64,000 nt of DNA from CAZZBK01 sp964652155. GTDB taxonomy: Bacteria > Planctomycetota > Planctomycetia > Pirellulales > PNKZ01. The stretch is taken from assembly GCA_964652155.1 (NCBI GenBank), contig CAZZBK010000008.1, forward strand, positions 1 through 64,000, given 5' to 3'. The notes beneath the pieces are model-generated. The model saw nothing but the letters and a program-made list of their open reading frames with translations. It was not told where the DNA came from and did no database searches. Positions 43,617 through 51,907 of this stretch are shown one piece after another; position 1 is the first letter of the stretch, and each line of letters opens with the position of its first letter. The position numbers and the translations under genes were made by a program.

Positions 43617-44845
43617 TCTTCCGAGACCTCCAACGGCCGAACTTCAGTCACCTGCGCGCGGAGTTGCCCCTGAGCGAGTCGAGTTTCAATCACTTGTCCG
43701 AGGGTCACGTCACTTGCCGAACGAACAAGCTTGCCGTCGGCAGAGGTGGTGACGCTGTAACCGCGCCCAAGCACGCTCAACGGGCTGAGGGCATGCAACT
43801 GGGCGGCCCGTGTTTCAAGCTGTCGGCGGGCGTCGCTCAACCGGCGGTCGATTGCTCGTTGAGCGCGTGCGATCACCTCGTCGAGCCGCTGCGAGCGTTC
43901 ATGCATCAGGTCAAAGGGCTTGCGGAATATGCGTCGCGCGGCGAGCGAGTCGAGTTGCTGTCGGGCTTGTTGCGCACGAGACCGCAGCGCCTGCATCAGC
44001 CGTTGCCGTTTCGAGTCCAATTGCGCGAGCAACTCGACTCGATCAGGAACGATTCGCTCGGCCGCCTCGCTCGGCGTCAGAGCGCGGACATCGGCGACCA
44101 AATCCGCGAGGGTGACATCGATCTCGTGGCCCACCGCGCTCACGACCGGAATGCGAGAGGCGTAAATGGCACGCAGCAGCACCTCCTCGTTGAACGCCCA
44201 GAGGTCTTCGAGGCTGCCGCCGCCACGGGCCACGACCAGCACGTCGATCGGCAACGGCAATTGATTCGCGATCGCCACGCCGGCTGCAATCTCCTGCGCT
44301 GCGCCGTCTCCCTGTACTCGGGCCGGAATCACAAGCACGTCGGTCCCTTGCCAACGGCGCTGCATGACCTGCAAAAAGTCACGGATCGCCGCGCCGGTCG
44401 GGCTGGTCACGATCGCCACGCGCCGCGGGAACCGGGGCAACGGCCGCTTGCGTTCTGGATCGAACAACCCTTCGGCGGCGAGCTTTTCTCGCAGCTTGCG
44501 CAAGGCCAGCTCAAGAGCGCCGATCCCCTTGGGCTCGATGCGGCGGATCACGAGTTGGTAGCTACCGCGCGGCGCATAGACCTCGATGTCCCCTTGGCAC
44601 ACGACCTCCAGTCCGTCTTCGAGTGCAAATCGCAATCGCTCGGCGACGTTACGCCAGATCACGGCTCGAATCTGGGCGCGATCGTCCTTGAGTGTCAGGT
44701 AGCAGTGGCCCGATTGGGGTTGCGAGAAGTTCGAGATTTCGCCGCTGACCCAGACGCCCGGGAATGACGATTCGAGCAGGTCCTTAATGTTCGCCGTGAG
44801 GTCGAACACCGACAGCACAGCAGGTTCGGTCGACTCCGTAGCCAT
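43592..44845 (-). CDS. xseA: exodeoxyribonuclease VII large subunit XseA
   Basis: A 417-residue XseA, the catalytic subunit of the single-strand exonuclease VII. The N-terminal OB domain contains VWVSGEISNFSQPQSGHCYL, DDRAQIRAVIWRNVA and GIEV-type strands. The nuclease core has PRRVAIVTSPTGAAIRDFLQ, VLVVARGGGSLEDLWAFNEE, IPVVSAVGHEIDVTLADLVAD and RALTPSEAAE. A coiled-coil-rich C-terminus is followed by VLGRGYSVTTSADGKLVRSA. The last seven residues (KMAGNER) are encoded by an inverted-repeat arm and look like an appended tail. xseB is not adjacent. Confidence 0.95.
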   Translation of the reverse strand: MATESTEPAVLSVFDLTANIKDLLESSFPGVWVSGEISNFSQPQSGHCYLTLKDDRAQIRAVIWRNVAERLRFALEDGLEVVCQGDIEVYAPRGSYQLVIRRIEPKGIGALELALRKLREKLAAEGLFDPERKRPLPRFPRRVAIVTSPTGAAIRDFLQVMQRRWQGTDVLVIPARVQGDGAAQEIAAGVAIANQLPLPIDVLVVARGGGSLEDLWAFNEEVLLRAIYASRIPVVSAVGHEIDVTLADLVADVRALTPSEAAERIVPDRVELLAQLDSKRQRLMQALRSRAQQARQQLDSLAARRIFRKPFDLMHERSQRLDEVIARAQRAIDRRLSDARRQLETRAAQLHALSPLSVLGRGYSVTTSADGKLVRSASDVTLGQVIETRLAQGQLRAQVTEVRPLEVSEEKMAGNER

Positions 44846-45009
44846 GATCCATCCGTGAGGCGTGATCGCGTTCGCAAAGCGATTATCGTCGGGCGAGTGG
44901 GCACACTCGTCAAGCTGCCCAAGGAATAAAGAGTCGCCGCACCATCGGGACGGGGCGGTTCTTGGTATAACGGGACCTCCTCAAAAGCACCCATCAAGGA
45001 CCGAACCGC

Positions 45010-45495
45010 ATGCGAGTCTATATCGTTCGACACGCCTGGACGCCCGAGGCCGACGAGGTGATTTGGCCCGACGATGGCCAGCGTCCACTCACGCCCGAGG
45101 GGCAAAAGCGTTTCGACCTATTGGCCAAGAAGCTTGTCAAACGGGGCTTTGCTCCCGCGGCCATTGCGAGCAGTCCGCTGGTGCGTTGTCGGCAGACGGC
45201 GCACATCCTGCTCGATCGGCTCGACAACGCGCCGTCGTTGACGTTGCTCGATGCGCTCGCGCCGGGGGCGAGCCTGGTGGATGTGTTGCCTTGGCTCGAG
45301 CACCATGAGCCAACCGCGTCGGTGTGCCTGGTCGGTCACGCTCCCGACGTGAGCACACTGGTGAGCGATATGATCGGCGGTGGTCATGTGCCGTTCAACA
45401 AAGGAGCCGTGGCGTGCGTCGAGTTTGAGTCGACCGCCGTGGCCGGAGAAGGGGATCTGCGCTGGTTCGTCAACGCGAAGCTGCTCAACGTTTAA
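45010..45495 (+). CDS. sixA: phosphohistidine phosphatase SixA family
   Basis: A 161-residue histidine-phosphatase-superfamily protein of the small SixA type. The catalytic RH motif is IVRHAWTPEAD (R7-H8). The second half-site is ASSPLVRCRQTAHILLD, and the second histidine lies in VCLVGHAPDVSTLV. SixA removes phosphate from histidine phosphotransfer domains in E. coli; the target here is unknown. It is divergent from xseA and convergent with the ketoacyl synthase gene. Confidence 0.9.
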   Translation: MRVYIVRHAWTPEADEVIWPDDGQRPLTPEGQKRFDLLAKKLVKRGFAPAAIASSPLVRCRQTAHILLDRLDNAPSLTLLDALAPGASLVDVLPWLEHHEPTASVCLVGHAPDVSTLVSDMIGGGHVPFNKGAVACVEFESTAVAGEGDLRWFVNAKLLNV

Positions 45496-45561
45496 TCAGC
45501 CGGTGGGCTGTCTTTACGCGCTCCGCTCCGCGTCGCAGCTAACGAAGGCGGAATGATCGCG

Positions 45562-46560
45562 TCAGCCCGTCTCGGTCCATAGGCAGCCGGCCCAGGAGAG
45601 TCCGACGCCGAAGCCGATGAGCATCGATTGCGTGGCGGGCTTGAGTCGCCCATCGGCTCGCAAGTCGCGAATCACGATCGGGAGCGTCGACGAGACGGTG
45701 TTGCCGTACTGTGCAAGCACAAGCGGCAAGCGTTCCTCGGGCAACTGCAACGCACGCCGCAGCTCGTCGAGCATTTTGTACGTGGCCTGATGGACGAGAA
45801 AATAGTCGATCTGCTCGCGTGACAGGTGGCCGTCGGCGAGCAGTTGCGTGACCAGTTGCGGCACCTTTTCCAAGGTGAAGTCGACCAGCGCCGGGCCATC
45901 CATGCACAACGGACTCGACCAGCGGGGCCGTTTGCTGGGACGGATCGCATCTGTGGTCTGTCGCGCGCCCCCTTGATTGACGATCAGCGTGTTTGCGCCG
46001 GAACCATCGGTGCCGTAACGAAAGCAGCGGAGCGAGGGTGTATCGCCGCGCTCGATCAACGTTGCCGCCGCCGCGTCGCCAAAAATGGTTCGCAAGCTGC
46101 GGTCGTCGGGATTGATGTACTTGGAGTACGTCTCAGCCGTGACCAGCAAGACGTTGCGGACCTGTCCGGCGCGAATCAACGCATCGGCCAGCCCCAGCCC
46201 ATAAACGAAGCCGCTACAGCCCAGGTTAAAGTCGAGTGCCCCGATATCCTGTCGCAGCTTGAGTCGGTCCTGCATCAGACAGGCGGTCGTCGGCAACGGG
46301 TAGTCGGGGGTTTGCGTGCAAAGCAGCAGGAAGTCAATCGAGTGGCGGTCGATGCCAAAGTCGCGAAAGAGTTTTTCGCACGCGGCGACCCCCAGGTCCG
46401 AGGCGGTCTCGCCCGGCGCGGCGATGTAGCGGGTGTGAATGCCCGTTTTCTCGCCGATGAGCTGCATATCCCACTTGGGGTTTTCAGCCTGGAGTTGCTC
46501 GTTGGTCTCGGCGCGCTCAGGAAAGTGAACGGCGATAGGGCCGATGCGTGCGTGCGTCAC
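45562..46560 (-). CDS. beta-ketoacyl-ACP synthase III family protein
   Basis: A 332-residue thiolase-fold enzyme of the FabH family. The catalytic triad is visible: C115 in FNLGCSGFVYGL, His in YFLVHQATYKMLDEL and Asn in YGNTVSSTLP. The usual HQAN motif is HQAT, so it is probably a paralogue rather than the housekeeping FabH. FGDAAAATLIERG and GFGVGLSWAG are also family features. It lies 110 bases from rmlA on the same strand and far from other fab genes, so the acyl product may be used in glycolipid or secondary metabolism. GTG 46560 with GAGA upstream is favoured; TTG 46575 is an alternative. Confidence 0.87.
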   Translation of the reverse strand: MTHARIGPIAVHFPERAETNEQLQAENPKWDMQLIGEKTGIHTRYIAAPGETASDLGVAACEKLFRDFGIDRHSIDFLLLCTQTPDYPLPTTACLMQDRLKLRQDIGALDFNLGCSGFVYGLGLADALIRAGQVRNVLLVTAETYSKYINPDDRSLRTIFGDAAAATLIERGDTPSLRCFRYGTDGSGANTLIVNQGGARQTTDAIRPSKRPRWSSPLCMDGPALVDFTLEKVPQLVTQLLADGHLSREQIDYFLVHQATYKMLDELRRALQLPEERLPLVLAQYGNTVSSTLPIVIRDLRADGRLKPATQSMLIGFGVGLSWAGCLWTETG

Positions 46561-46670
46561 ACGAGTTCTCGACAAAGCGCGGAAACGAAACCAGAGCGTT
46601 GCGCAGATGCTATCACAATGCTGCGCCGAGGGTCAACGGGAGAAGCATCGCCCCCGTCGAACAAATCTGC

Positions 46671-47552
46671 CTAGCGCGGCAATAACTCGCTCAAATACCG
46701 GCCGTATTCGTTCTTGTAGAGCGCCGCCAGGCGAGCAAGTTGCTCGGCGTCGATGAACCCTTTGATGTAGGCGATTTCTTCGAGACACGCGACCTTGAGC
46801 CCCTGACGCAGCTCGATCGTCTCGATGAAGTTGGCGGCCTGTAAGAGCGACTCGTGCGTGCCGGTGTCGAGCCAGGCAAAGCCGCGCGAGAAGGTTTGCA
46901 CATGCAATTGTTGTTGCAGCAAGTACTGACGGTTGACGTCGGTGATTTCGAGTTCGCCGCGGGGCGAGGGGCGCAAATTGGCCGCGATGTCGACGACTTG
47001 GTTGTCGTAGAAGTACAAACCGGTGACCGCGAACTTGCTCCGGGGCTCCTTGGGTTTCTCTTCGAGCGACAACGCCCGACCGGCGGCGTCGAACTCGACC
47101 ACGCCATAATGCTGCGGCTCTTTGACGGCATAGGCGAACACCGTCGCGCCCGTATCGACGCTGACCGCCTCGGCCAACATCTGCTGAAAGCCTTGCCCAT
47201 AGAACAGGTTGTCTCCCAGCACAAGGCTCACATGGTCGCGGCCGATAAATTGCCGCCCGAGGATAAATGCCTGCGCCAGCCCCTCGGGCTTGGGCTGCAC
47301 ACAATACTGGATCGAAATGCCCAGCTTACTGCCATCGCCGAGCAACCGCTCGAACGCGCCGATATCGTTGGGCGTTGAGATGAGCAGCACTTCCCGAATG
47401 CCCGCTAGCATCAGCGTTGATAGCGGGTAGTAGATCATCGGCTTGTCGTAGATGGGGAGCAGTTGCTTGACCACGGCTTGGGTGACCGGGAAGAGCCGCG
47501 ACCCGGCCCCGCCGGCCAGGATGATCCCCTTGTTGAAGTAGCTCGTGCTCAC
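46671..47552 (-). CDS. rmlA: glucose-1-phosphate thymidylyltransferase RmlA
   Basis: A 293-residue nucleotidyltransferase making dTDP-glucose, the first step to dTDP-rhamnose and related sugars. The signature GIILAGGAGSRLFPVTQAV, the PIYDKPMIYYPLSTLMLAG block, LVLGDNLFYGQGF, VVEFDAAGRALSLEEKPKEP and FAWLDTGTHESLLQA are all intact. GTG 47552 has GGAGG 5 bases upstream and gives the normal length. rmlD is about 1.6 kb away on the opposite strand, and rmlB and rmlC are not in the window. Confidence 0.95.
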   Translation of the reverse strand: MSTSYFNKGIILAGGAGSRLFPVTQAVVKQLLPIYDKPMIYYPLSTLMLAGIREVLLISTPNDIGAFERLLGDGSKLGISIQYCVQPKPEGLAQAFILGRQFIGRDHVSLVLGDNLFYGQGFQQMLAEAVSVDTGATVFAYAVKEPQHYGVVEFDAAGRALSLEEKPKEPRSKFAVTGLYFYDNQVVDIAANLRPSPRGELEITDVNRQYLLQQQLHVQTFSRGFAWLDTGTHESLLQAANFIETIELRQGLKVACLEEIAYIKGFIDAEQLARLAALYKNEYGRYLSELLPR

Positions 47553-47779
47553 CGCAACCTCCTCCGAAAAAGTCGACGCAGCTTGACTGATTCTTACATC
47601 GGCTCGGACACGCAACGTCTCGCCAGAATCCGCTCGCGGGGCCGGATATTAACCGGCGGCGGTCGAGTGTGCCGACGTTATCAATTCTATCGGTCATTTC
47701 CATTGCACAAGCGACCCTTGCGTGGTCGAAACCTATCTACAGACGGATTTTGCTCGCATCGCAGGGAACGTCGACAGCC

Positions 47780-48325
47780 ATGTTCAAGGCTTTTCGCTGG
47801 CTCAAAGACCTCACGGTTCGCCACTTCTGGAAACCGCCACGTGATCGCGTGCTGCTCGGGCCATTGCAGCACAGCAGCGTTCGGCGGGTCGTGATGCTCG
47901 GACTCGGCGATTGTGATCGCATCATTCAGCTGCTCAAGGCCGCGAAGGCTCAGAACCACATCGAATTTACGGGCATTGATCTGTTCGAGATGCGTCAGGC
48001 GGAGCCGCACGTCTCGCTGCGCGAGGCGCACAAGCGGCTCGTGCCGCATGCGAGCAAAGTTCGTTTGCTGCCGGGCAATCCTTGGTCGGCCTTGTCGAGC
48101 CAGGCCAACAACCTGCTCGAAACCGACGTGCTGCTCATCTCGGCCGATCAGGACCCTGCGGAGCTTGTTCGGGCCTGGTTCTATGTACCGCGAATGCTCA
48201 GCACCGCGGCGCAGGTCTACTGGGAGCAGAGCGCCGAGACCGAAGAGAAATTTGCCTGGCGGCTGGTCGACCGCACCGAGATCGACCGGCTCGCGGCGCA
48301 AGCGCGGCCGCGCCGCGCTGCATAA
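47780..48325 (+). CDS. hypothetical protein with Rossmann-like (methyltransferase-like) segment
   Basis: A 181-residue protein I cannot name. After a basic aromatic N-terminus (MFKAFRWLKDLTVRHFWKPP) comes VVMLGLGDCDRIIQLLKAA and then FTGIDLFEM. That spacing, strand-GxG-helix-strand-acid, resembles the SAM-binding start of a class I methyltransferase. The later parts (VLLISADQDPAELVRAWFYV) fit further alternating strands and helices, but no catalytic motif is clear. ATG 47780 begins at the conserved-looking region; a start at 47669 would extend into low-quality sequence. Divergent from rmlA. Confidence 0.6.
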   Translation: MFKAFRWLKDLTVRHFWKPPRDRVLLGPLQHSSVRRVVMLGLGDCDRIIQLLKAAKAQNHIEFTGIDLFEMRQAEPHVSLREAHKRLVPHASKVRLLPGNPWSALSSQANNLLETDVLLISADQDPAELVRAWFYVPRMLSTAAQVYWEQSAETEEKFAWRLVDRTEIDRLAAQARPRRAA

Positions 48326-48536
48326 GCCGCGCGGTCGTCAAGGGGCACGTCGGATTTTCTCGACAACATGAAAATTCGCCCGCGCCCCCTTCTCTAACCG
48401 GGCTGTCGCACACTATAAGCAAGGTGCCGAATCGGCGACGCGATCGGGCCAGGCGATTTCTGTTGCTGGCCTGCTGCTTGCCAACGTTCGGTTTGACGTG
48501 CGATGTTGTGTTGCATTGGCGAGGACATGCAGGAAT

Positions 48537-49001
48537 ATGGCCGAATATCAGGACGATCGGGTACGAGTGGCGGCGAGTCCAATTGGTCGGGGCGTATTCG
48601 CCGAGCGCGTCTTTCGCAAAGGACAGCGGATTGGCGAGATCTGCGGCACCATCTCCGGTAGCCTGCAAGCCGCCACCGAGTATTGCATCGAACTCGACGA
48701 CACGCGATCGCTCGAACCGCATGCGCCGTTTCGTTTCTTAAATCACTCGTGTGAGCCCAATTGCGAGCTCTGCTCGTGGGAGTCGAACAAGGCGGATGTC
48801 AGCGATCGCGTGTATCTGTACGCGCTGCGGTCGATCAAGCCGGGTGAAGAACTCACGATCGATTACGCCTGGCCCGCCGATGCGGCCATCCGCTGCCAAT
48901 GTGGCGTCGCGGAGTGCCGCGGTTGGGTCGTCGACATCGACGAACTGCACAAGGTTGCCCCACCCAAGCGTTCCAAGCGACTCAGCAAGGCCGGCGTTTA
49001 G
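48537..49001 (+). CDS. SET-domain protein (putative protein lysine methyltransferase)
   Basis: A 154-residue stand-alone SET domain. Motifs in order: SPIGRGVFAERVFRKGQRIG, the SAM/pseudoknot motif FRFLNHSCEPNCEL (residues 67-78), GEELTIDYAWP with the catalytic Y110, and a post-SET zinc-like cysteine group CQCGVAECRGWV (C120, C122, C127). All key positions are intact, so activity is likely. SET proteins are mainly eukaryotic but occur in some bacteria, including planctomycetes. The substrate protein is unknown. ATG 48537 is used, as the alternative upstream adds 13 unrelated residues. It precedes rmlD on the same strand. Confidence 0.88.
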   Translation: MAEYQDDRVRVAASPIGRGVFAERVFRKGQRIGEICGTISGSLQAATEYCIELDDTRSLEPHAPFRFLNHSCEPNCELCSWESNKADVSDRVYLYALRSIKPGEELTIDYAWPADAAIRCQCGVAECRGWVVDIDELHKVAPPKRSKRLSKAGV

Positions 49002-49144
49002 CACCCTCCCCCGGACGCTTTGGCTCCCGCTCGGCTCATCAAGGCCAAGCTGACACCCCGCTGCAAGCGTACAAGCCGCTCGGGGCAATGCGGCTCGCAT
49101 GTGGTATGGTTGAGCGACCAACTTACCGCAGAGGGGAATTGCCC

Positions 49145-50143
49145 ATGAGTGCCATTGATACAAACGCTAGAGCCGATACCGCCGCTCCCACCATCCTGCT
49201 CATCGGCGGCACGGGACAAGTCGGCCGCGAGCTGCTCGCACCGCTCAGCACGCTCGGTCGGGTGGTCGTCACGACGCGCGGCGGACAGGTGGTGAGCGAT
49301 TTCGAGACCGTGCAGGCCGACTTAACGCAACCCGAAAGCCTGCGGGGACTCGTGGAGCACATCCGGCCCCGGTTGATCGTCAACGCCGCCGCCTTCACGG
49401 CCGTCGATCGGGCCGAGCACGAGGTGGAACAGGCCCGCAAAGTCAACGCCCTATCGCCTCAGGTCCTGGCCGAGTCGGCCCGACACATCGGCGCTGCCCT
49501 GGTTCATTTTTCGACCGACTACGTGTTCAATGGCTCGGGCACGCGCCCCTGGAAAGAGACCGATCCGTGCGGGCCGATTAACGTGTACGGCGAGACCAAG
49601 CTGGCGGGAGAACGCCTCATCGCCGCGACCGGCTGCGAGCATCTCATCGTACGCACCTCCTGGGTGTATGCGGCGCATGGTAACAATTTCGTGCGGACAA
49701 TGCTGCGGGTCGGCGCAACCAAGCCTGAACTGCGGGTCGTGGCCGATCAGATCGGCGCGCCGACATCGGCTCGGGTAATCGCTCAGCTCACGGCCGAAAT
49801 CCTGCGACACGCCGGCGGAGATTTCCCCTCGCTGCTGCGGCGTCATGGCGGGGTCGTCCACTTGGCCTGCGACGGGGCGACCAGTTGGCATGGCTTCGCG
49901 ATCGAGATTTTCAATCAGGCCAAGGCACTGGGGTACCGCTTGGCGGTCGAGGAAGTGGCGGAAATCACCACGCCCGAGTATCCTACTCCCGCACGACGAC
50001 CGCTGAACTCGCGGCTCGACCTGAGCCGGCTCAACGAGTGGTTCGCGCTGCGTCCGCCGTCGTGGCAAACCGCCTTGCGCGAGACCTTGCCACCCCTGAT
50101 CGAAGAGTTGTCGCGCGAACTACGCGAGAGCGCGGCGCGCTGA
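49145..50143 (+). CDS. rmlD: dTDP-4-dehydrorhamnose reductase RmlD
   Basis: A 332-residue SDR that reduces dTDP-4-keto-rhamnose in the last step to dTDP-L-rhamnose. The cofactor motif is ILLIGGTGQVGRELL. VNAAAFTAVDRAE, HFSTDYVFNGSG, the catalytic Tyr and Lys in NVYGETKLAGE, and VRTSWVYAAHGNNFV are all family-typical. AGAGGGG lies 8 bases before ATG 49145. Together with rmlA it implies rhamnose or a related deoxysugar in the envelope. The short spacing to the rhomboid gene suggests cotranscription. Confidence 0.94.
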   Translation: MSAIDTNARADTAAPTILLIGGTGQVGRELLAPLSTLGRVVVTTRGGQVVSDFETVQADLTQPESLRGLVEHIRPRLIVNAAAFTAVDRAEHEVEQARKVNALSPQVLAESARHIGAALVHFSTDYVFNGSGTRPWKETDPCGPINVYGETKLAGERLIAATGCEHLIVRTSWVYAAHGNNFVRTMLRVGATKPELRVVADQIGAPTSARVIAQLTAEILRHAGGDFPSLLRRHGGVVHLACDGATSWHGFAIEIFNQAKALGYRLAVEEVAEITTPEYPTPARRPLNSRLDLSRLNEWFALRPPSWQTALRETLPPLIEELSRELRESAAR

Positions 50144-50181
50144 GCCGTTGCCGATTGCGTCGTCCCCAGGATTTTGATGCC

Positions 50182-51087
50182 ATGCGTTTGCTCGGAAGCT
50201 TCTCGCAACAACACGACGCGCAACGACTCGCCGATTATCTGCTGACGCAAGGCATCTCAACGAAACTTGAGGCCGGCACGCCACAATCAAGCGTCTGGGT
50301 GCGTGACGAAGCGCAGCTCGCGATGGCCAAGGATATCTGCGCCGACTTTCAAAGCAACCCTCGCGATCCGCGTTACGACGAGGCGATCGCCACGGCCACG
50401 CTGCTGCGGCGCGAAGAAGCTCAGCGAGACGCTGAAGCCCGTCGCAAGATAATCGACGGCCGCACGCTGTGGACCGGCCCTGGCGCAGGCCCGACGCGAG
50501 TCACCTGGACGCTAATCGCCGCCAGCGTCGTGGTGGCATTGCTGACGAGTTTTGGCGATCTCGCCCACAGCACGCTATTGTATGAGTTGCTCATCGTGCC
50601 ACCGCCCACGCCATTGGTCCCGAGACCATCGCTGGCCGATGAATTTCGACAGGGGGAGCTTTGGCGACTCTTCACGCCCGCGCTCATCCACTGGAGCGGC
50701 ATCCATTTGCTATTCAACATGCTGTGGATGCACGACCTCGGCCGACGTGTCGAGGCGACCATAGGACCGGTGATGTTTGCGTTCTTCGTGCTGCTGACCG
50801 CCGGTGTGAGCAATCTGGCCCAGTACCTGGCGGTGGGACCCATGTTCGGCGGCATGTCAGGGGTCGTCTATGCCGTGATCGGCTATGCCTGGATCCAGTC
50901 GCGCTTCGGCGGCCAGCGTTGGTTGTACTTATCACCCAACGAGATGTTTTTCGCCGTAGGCTGGCTGGCACTCGGCGCCTTCGGCATGATCGGACACATG
51001 GCGAATTGGGCCCACGGCGGCGGTTTCGTGATGGGCATGGTCATCGCGGCCGCGGTCATCCAGTGGCGAAAGCTGCGGCAGATTTGA
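50182..51087 (+). CDS. rhomboid family intramembrane serine protease (GlpG-like)
   Basis: A 301-residue rhomboid protease. The cytoplasmic N-terminal domain (MRLLGSFSQQHDAQRLADYL and following) resembles that of GlpG. Six membrane helices follow. The catalytic dyad is S226 in FGGMSGVVYAVIGY and H278 in MANWAHGGGFVMG. The L1-loop region WRLFTPALIHWSGIHLLFNMLW is typical. It cleaves membrane-embedded substrates; the targets are unknown. It starts 38 bases after rmlD and is followed by a dispersed-repeat copy. Confidence 0.94.
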   Translation: MRLLGSFSQQHDAQRLADYLLTQGISTKLEAGTPQSSVWVRDEAQLAMAKDICADFQSNPRDPRYDEAIATATLLRREEAQRDAEARRKIIDGRTLWTGPGAGPTRVTWTLIAASVVVALLTSFGDLAHSTLLYELLIVPPPTPLVPRPSLADEFRQGELWRLFTPALIHWSGIHLLFNMLWMHDLGRRVEATIGPVMFAFFVLLTAGVSNLAQYLAVGPMFGGMSGVVYAVIGYAWIQSRFGGQRWLYLSPNEMFFAVGWLALGAFGMIGHMANWAHGGGFVMGMVIAAAVIQWRKLRQI

Positions 51088-51114
51088 TCCGCTCGCGGCG
51101 CGCTGGTAGGGTGA

Positions 51115-51221
51115 TTATTGAGGTTCATATAATTAAGTTAACAGGACGACCAGCGGGAGTCCGTAAATACCGGCCTCGCGTTGCTCGGCCTATTAAGTTT
51201 ATTATCTGAGGATCAATAGCC
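51115..51221. repeat. dispersed ~108-bp element with inverted ends, copy 2
   Basis: The second copy of the element at 19238-19345, in the same orientation. It shares the core AGGACGACCAGCGGGAGTCC and ATACCGGCCTCGCGT. The outer arms (about 51116-51148 with 51188-51220) pair at roughly 25 of 33 positions, ending in TATTGA/TCAATA. Differences from copy 1 are concentrated in the arms and often keep pairing potential. It lies between the rhomboid gene and the DUF1080 gene. Confidence 0.8.
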
Positions 51222-51274
51222 GTTCCATTCATTCACTCGACGAATCCAACACGCCTTTCGATGAGGACTGATCG

Positions 51275-51901
51275 ATGTCTCGTCTGACTGCTTGCGGACT
51301 CATTGGCCTGCTGCTGTTCGTGTCGTCGGCGCGAGCCGTCGAGCCCGCCCAATCGCTGTTCGATGGCAAAACCTTAAAAGGCTGGAAGGTCACCGAGTTT
51401 GCCGGACACGGCGAGGTCGCGGTCGAGGATGGCCAGATCGTTTTGCCAATGGGAGACTCGCTCACCGGCATCACCTACACCGGCGCGCTACCAAAGATCA
51501 ATTACGAGTTGTCGCTGGAGGCGCGACGCGTCGACGGCGGAGATTTTTTCTGCGGCGTCACGTTCCCAGTCGGGGATGATCCGTGCAGTTTTATTGTCGG
51601 CGGCTGGGGTGGTGCCGTCGTCGGCTTGTCGAGCCTCGACGACCAGGACGCCTCGGAGAACGAAACCACATCGATCCACGGTTTCAAGACCGGGCAATGG
51701 TACAAGATTCGAGTTCGGGTGATGAAAGGCAAAATTCAGGCTTGGATTGACGACCAGCCCGTGGTCGACGTCGACACGAAGGACAAGAAGATCTCGATTC
51801 GTGGCGAGGTCGAACTCTCCAAGCCGCTGGGGATCGCCACTTGGCAGACCAGCGGAGCGCTCCGGAACATCAAGCTCACCCAGCTCGCAGTGCCGAAGTA
51901 A
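51275..51901 (+). CDS. exported DUF1080 (3-keto-disaccharide hydrolase-like) protein
   Basis: A 208-residue exported protein with signal peptide MSRLTACGLIGLLLFVSSARA. The mature part starts with SLFDGKTLKGWKVTE, the DUF1080 opening, and continues as a concanavalin/LamG-type beta jelly roll (INYELSLEARRVDGGDFFCG, GQWYKIRVRVMKGKIQAWID). DUF1080 proteins are abundant in planctomycetes, and some hydrolyse 3-keto-glycosides; carbohydrate binding alone is also possible. GAGGA lies 7 bases before ATG. It is convergent with the glycan operon, with only 6 bases between stops. Confidence 0.85.
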   Translation: MSRLTACGLIGLLLFVSSARAVEPAQSLFDGKTLKGWKVTEFAGHGEVAVEDGQIVLPMGDSLTGITYTGALPKINYELSLEARRVDGGDFFCGVTFPVGDDPCSFIVGGWGGAVVGLSSLDDQDASENETTSIHGFKTGQWYKIRVRVMKGKIQAWIDDQPVVDVDTKDKKISIRGEVELSKPLGIATWQTSGALRNIKLTQLAVPK

Positions 51902-51907
51902 GCAGCG

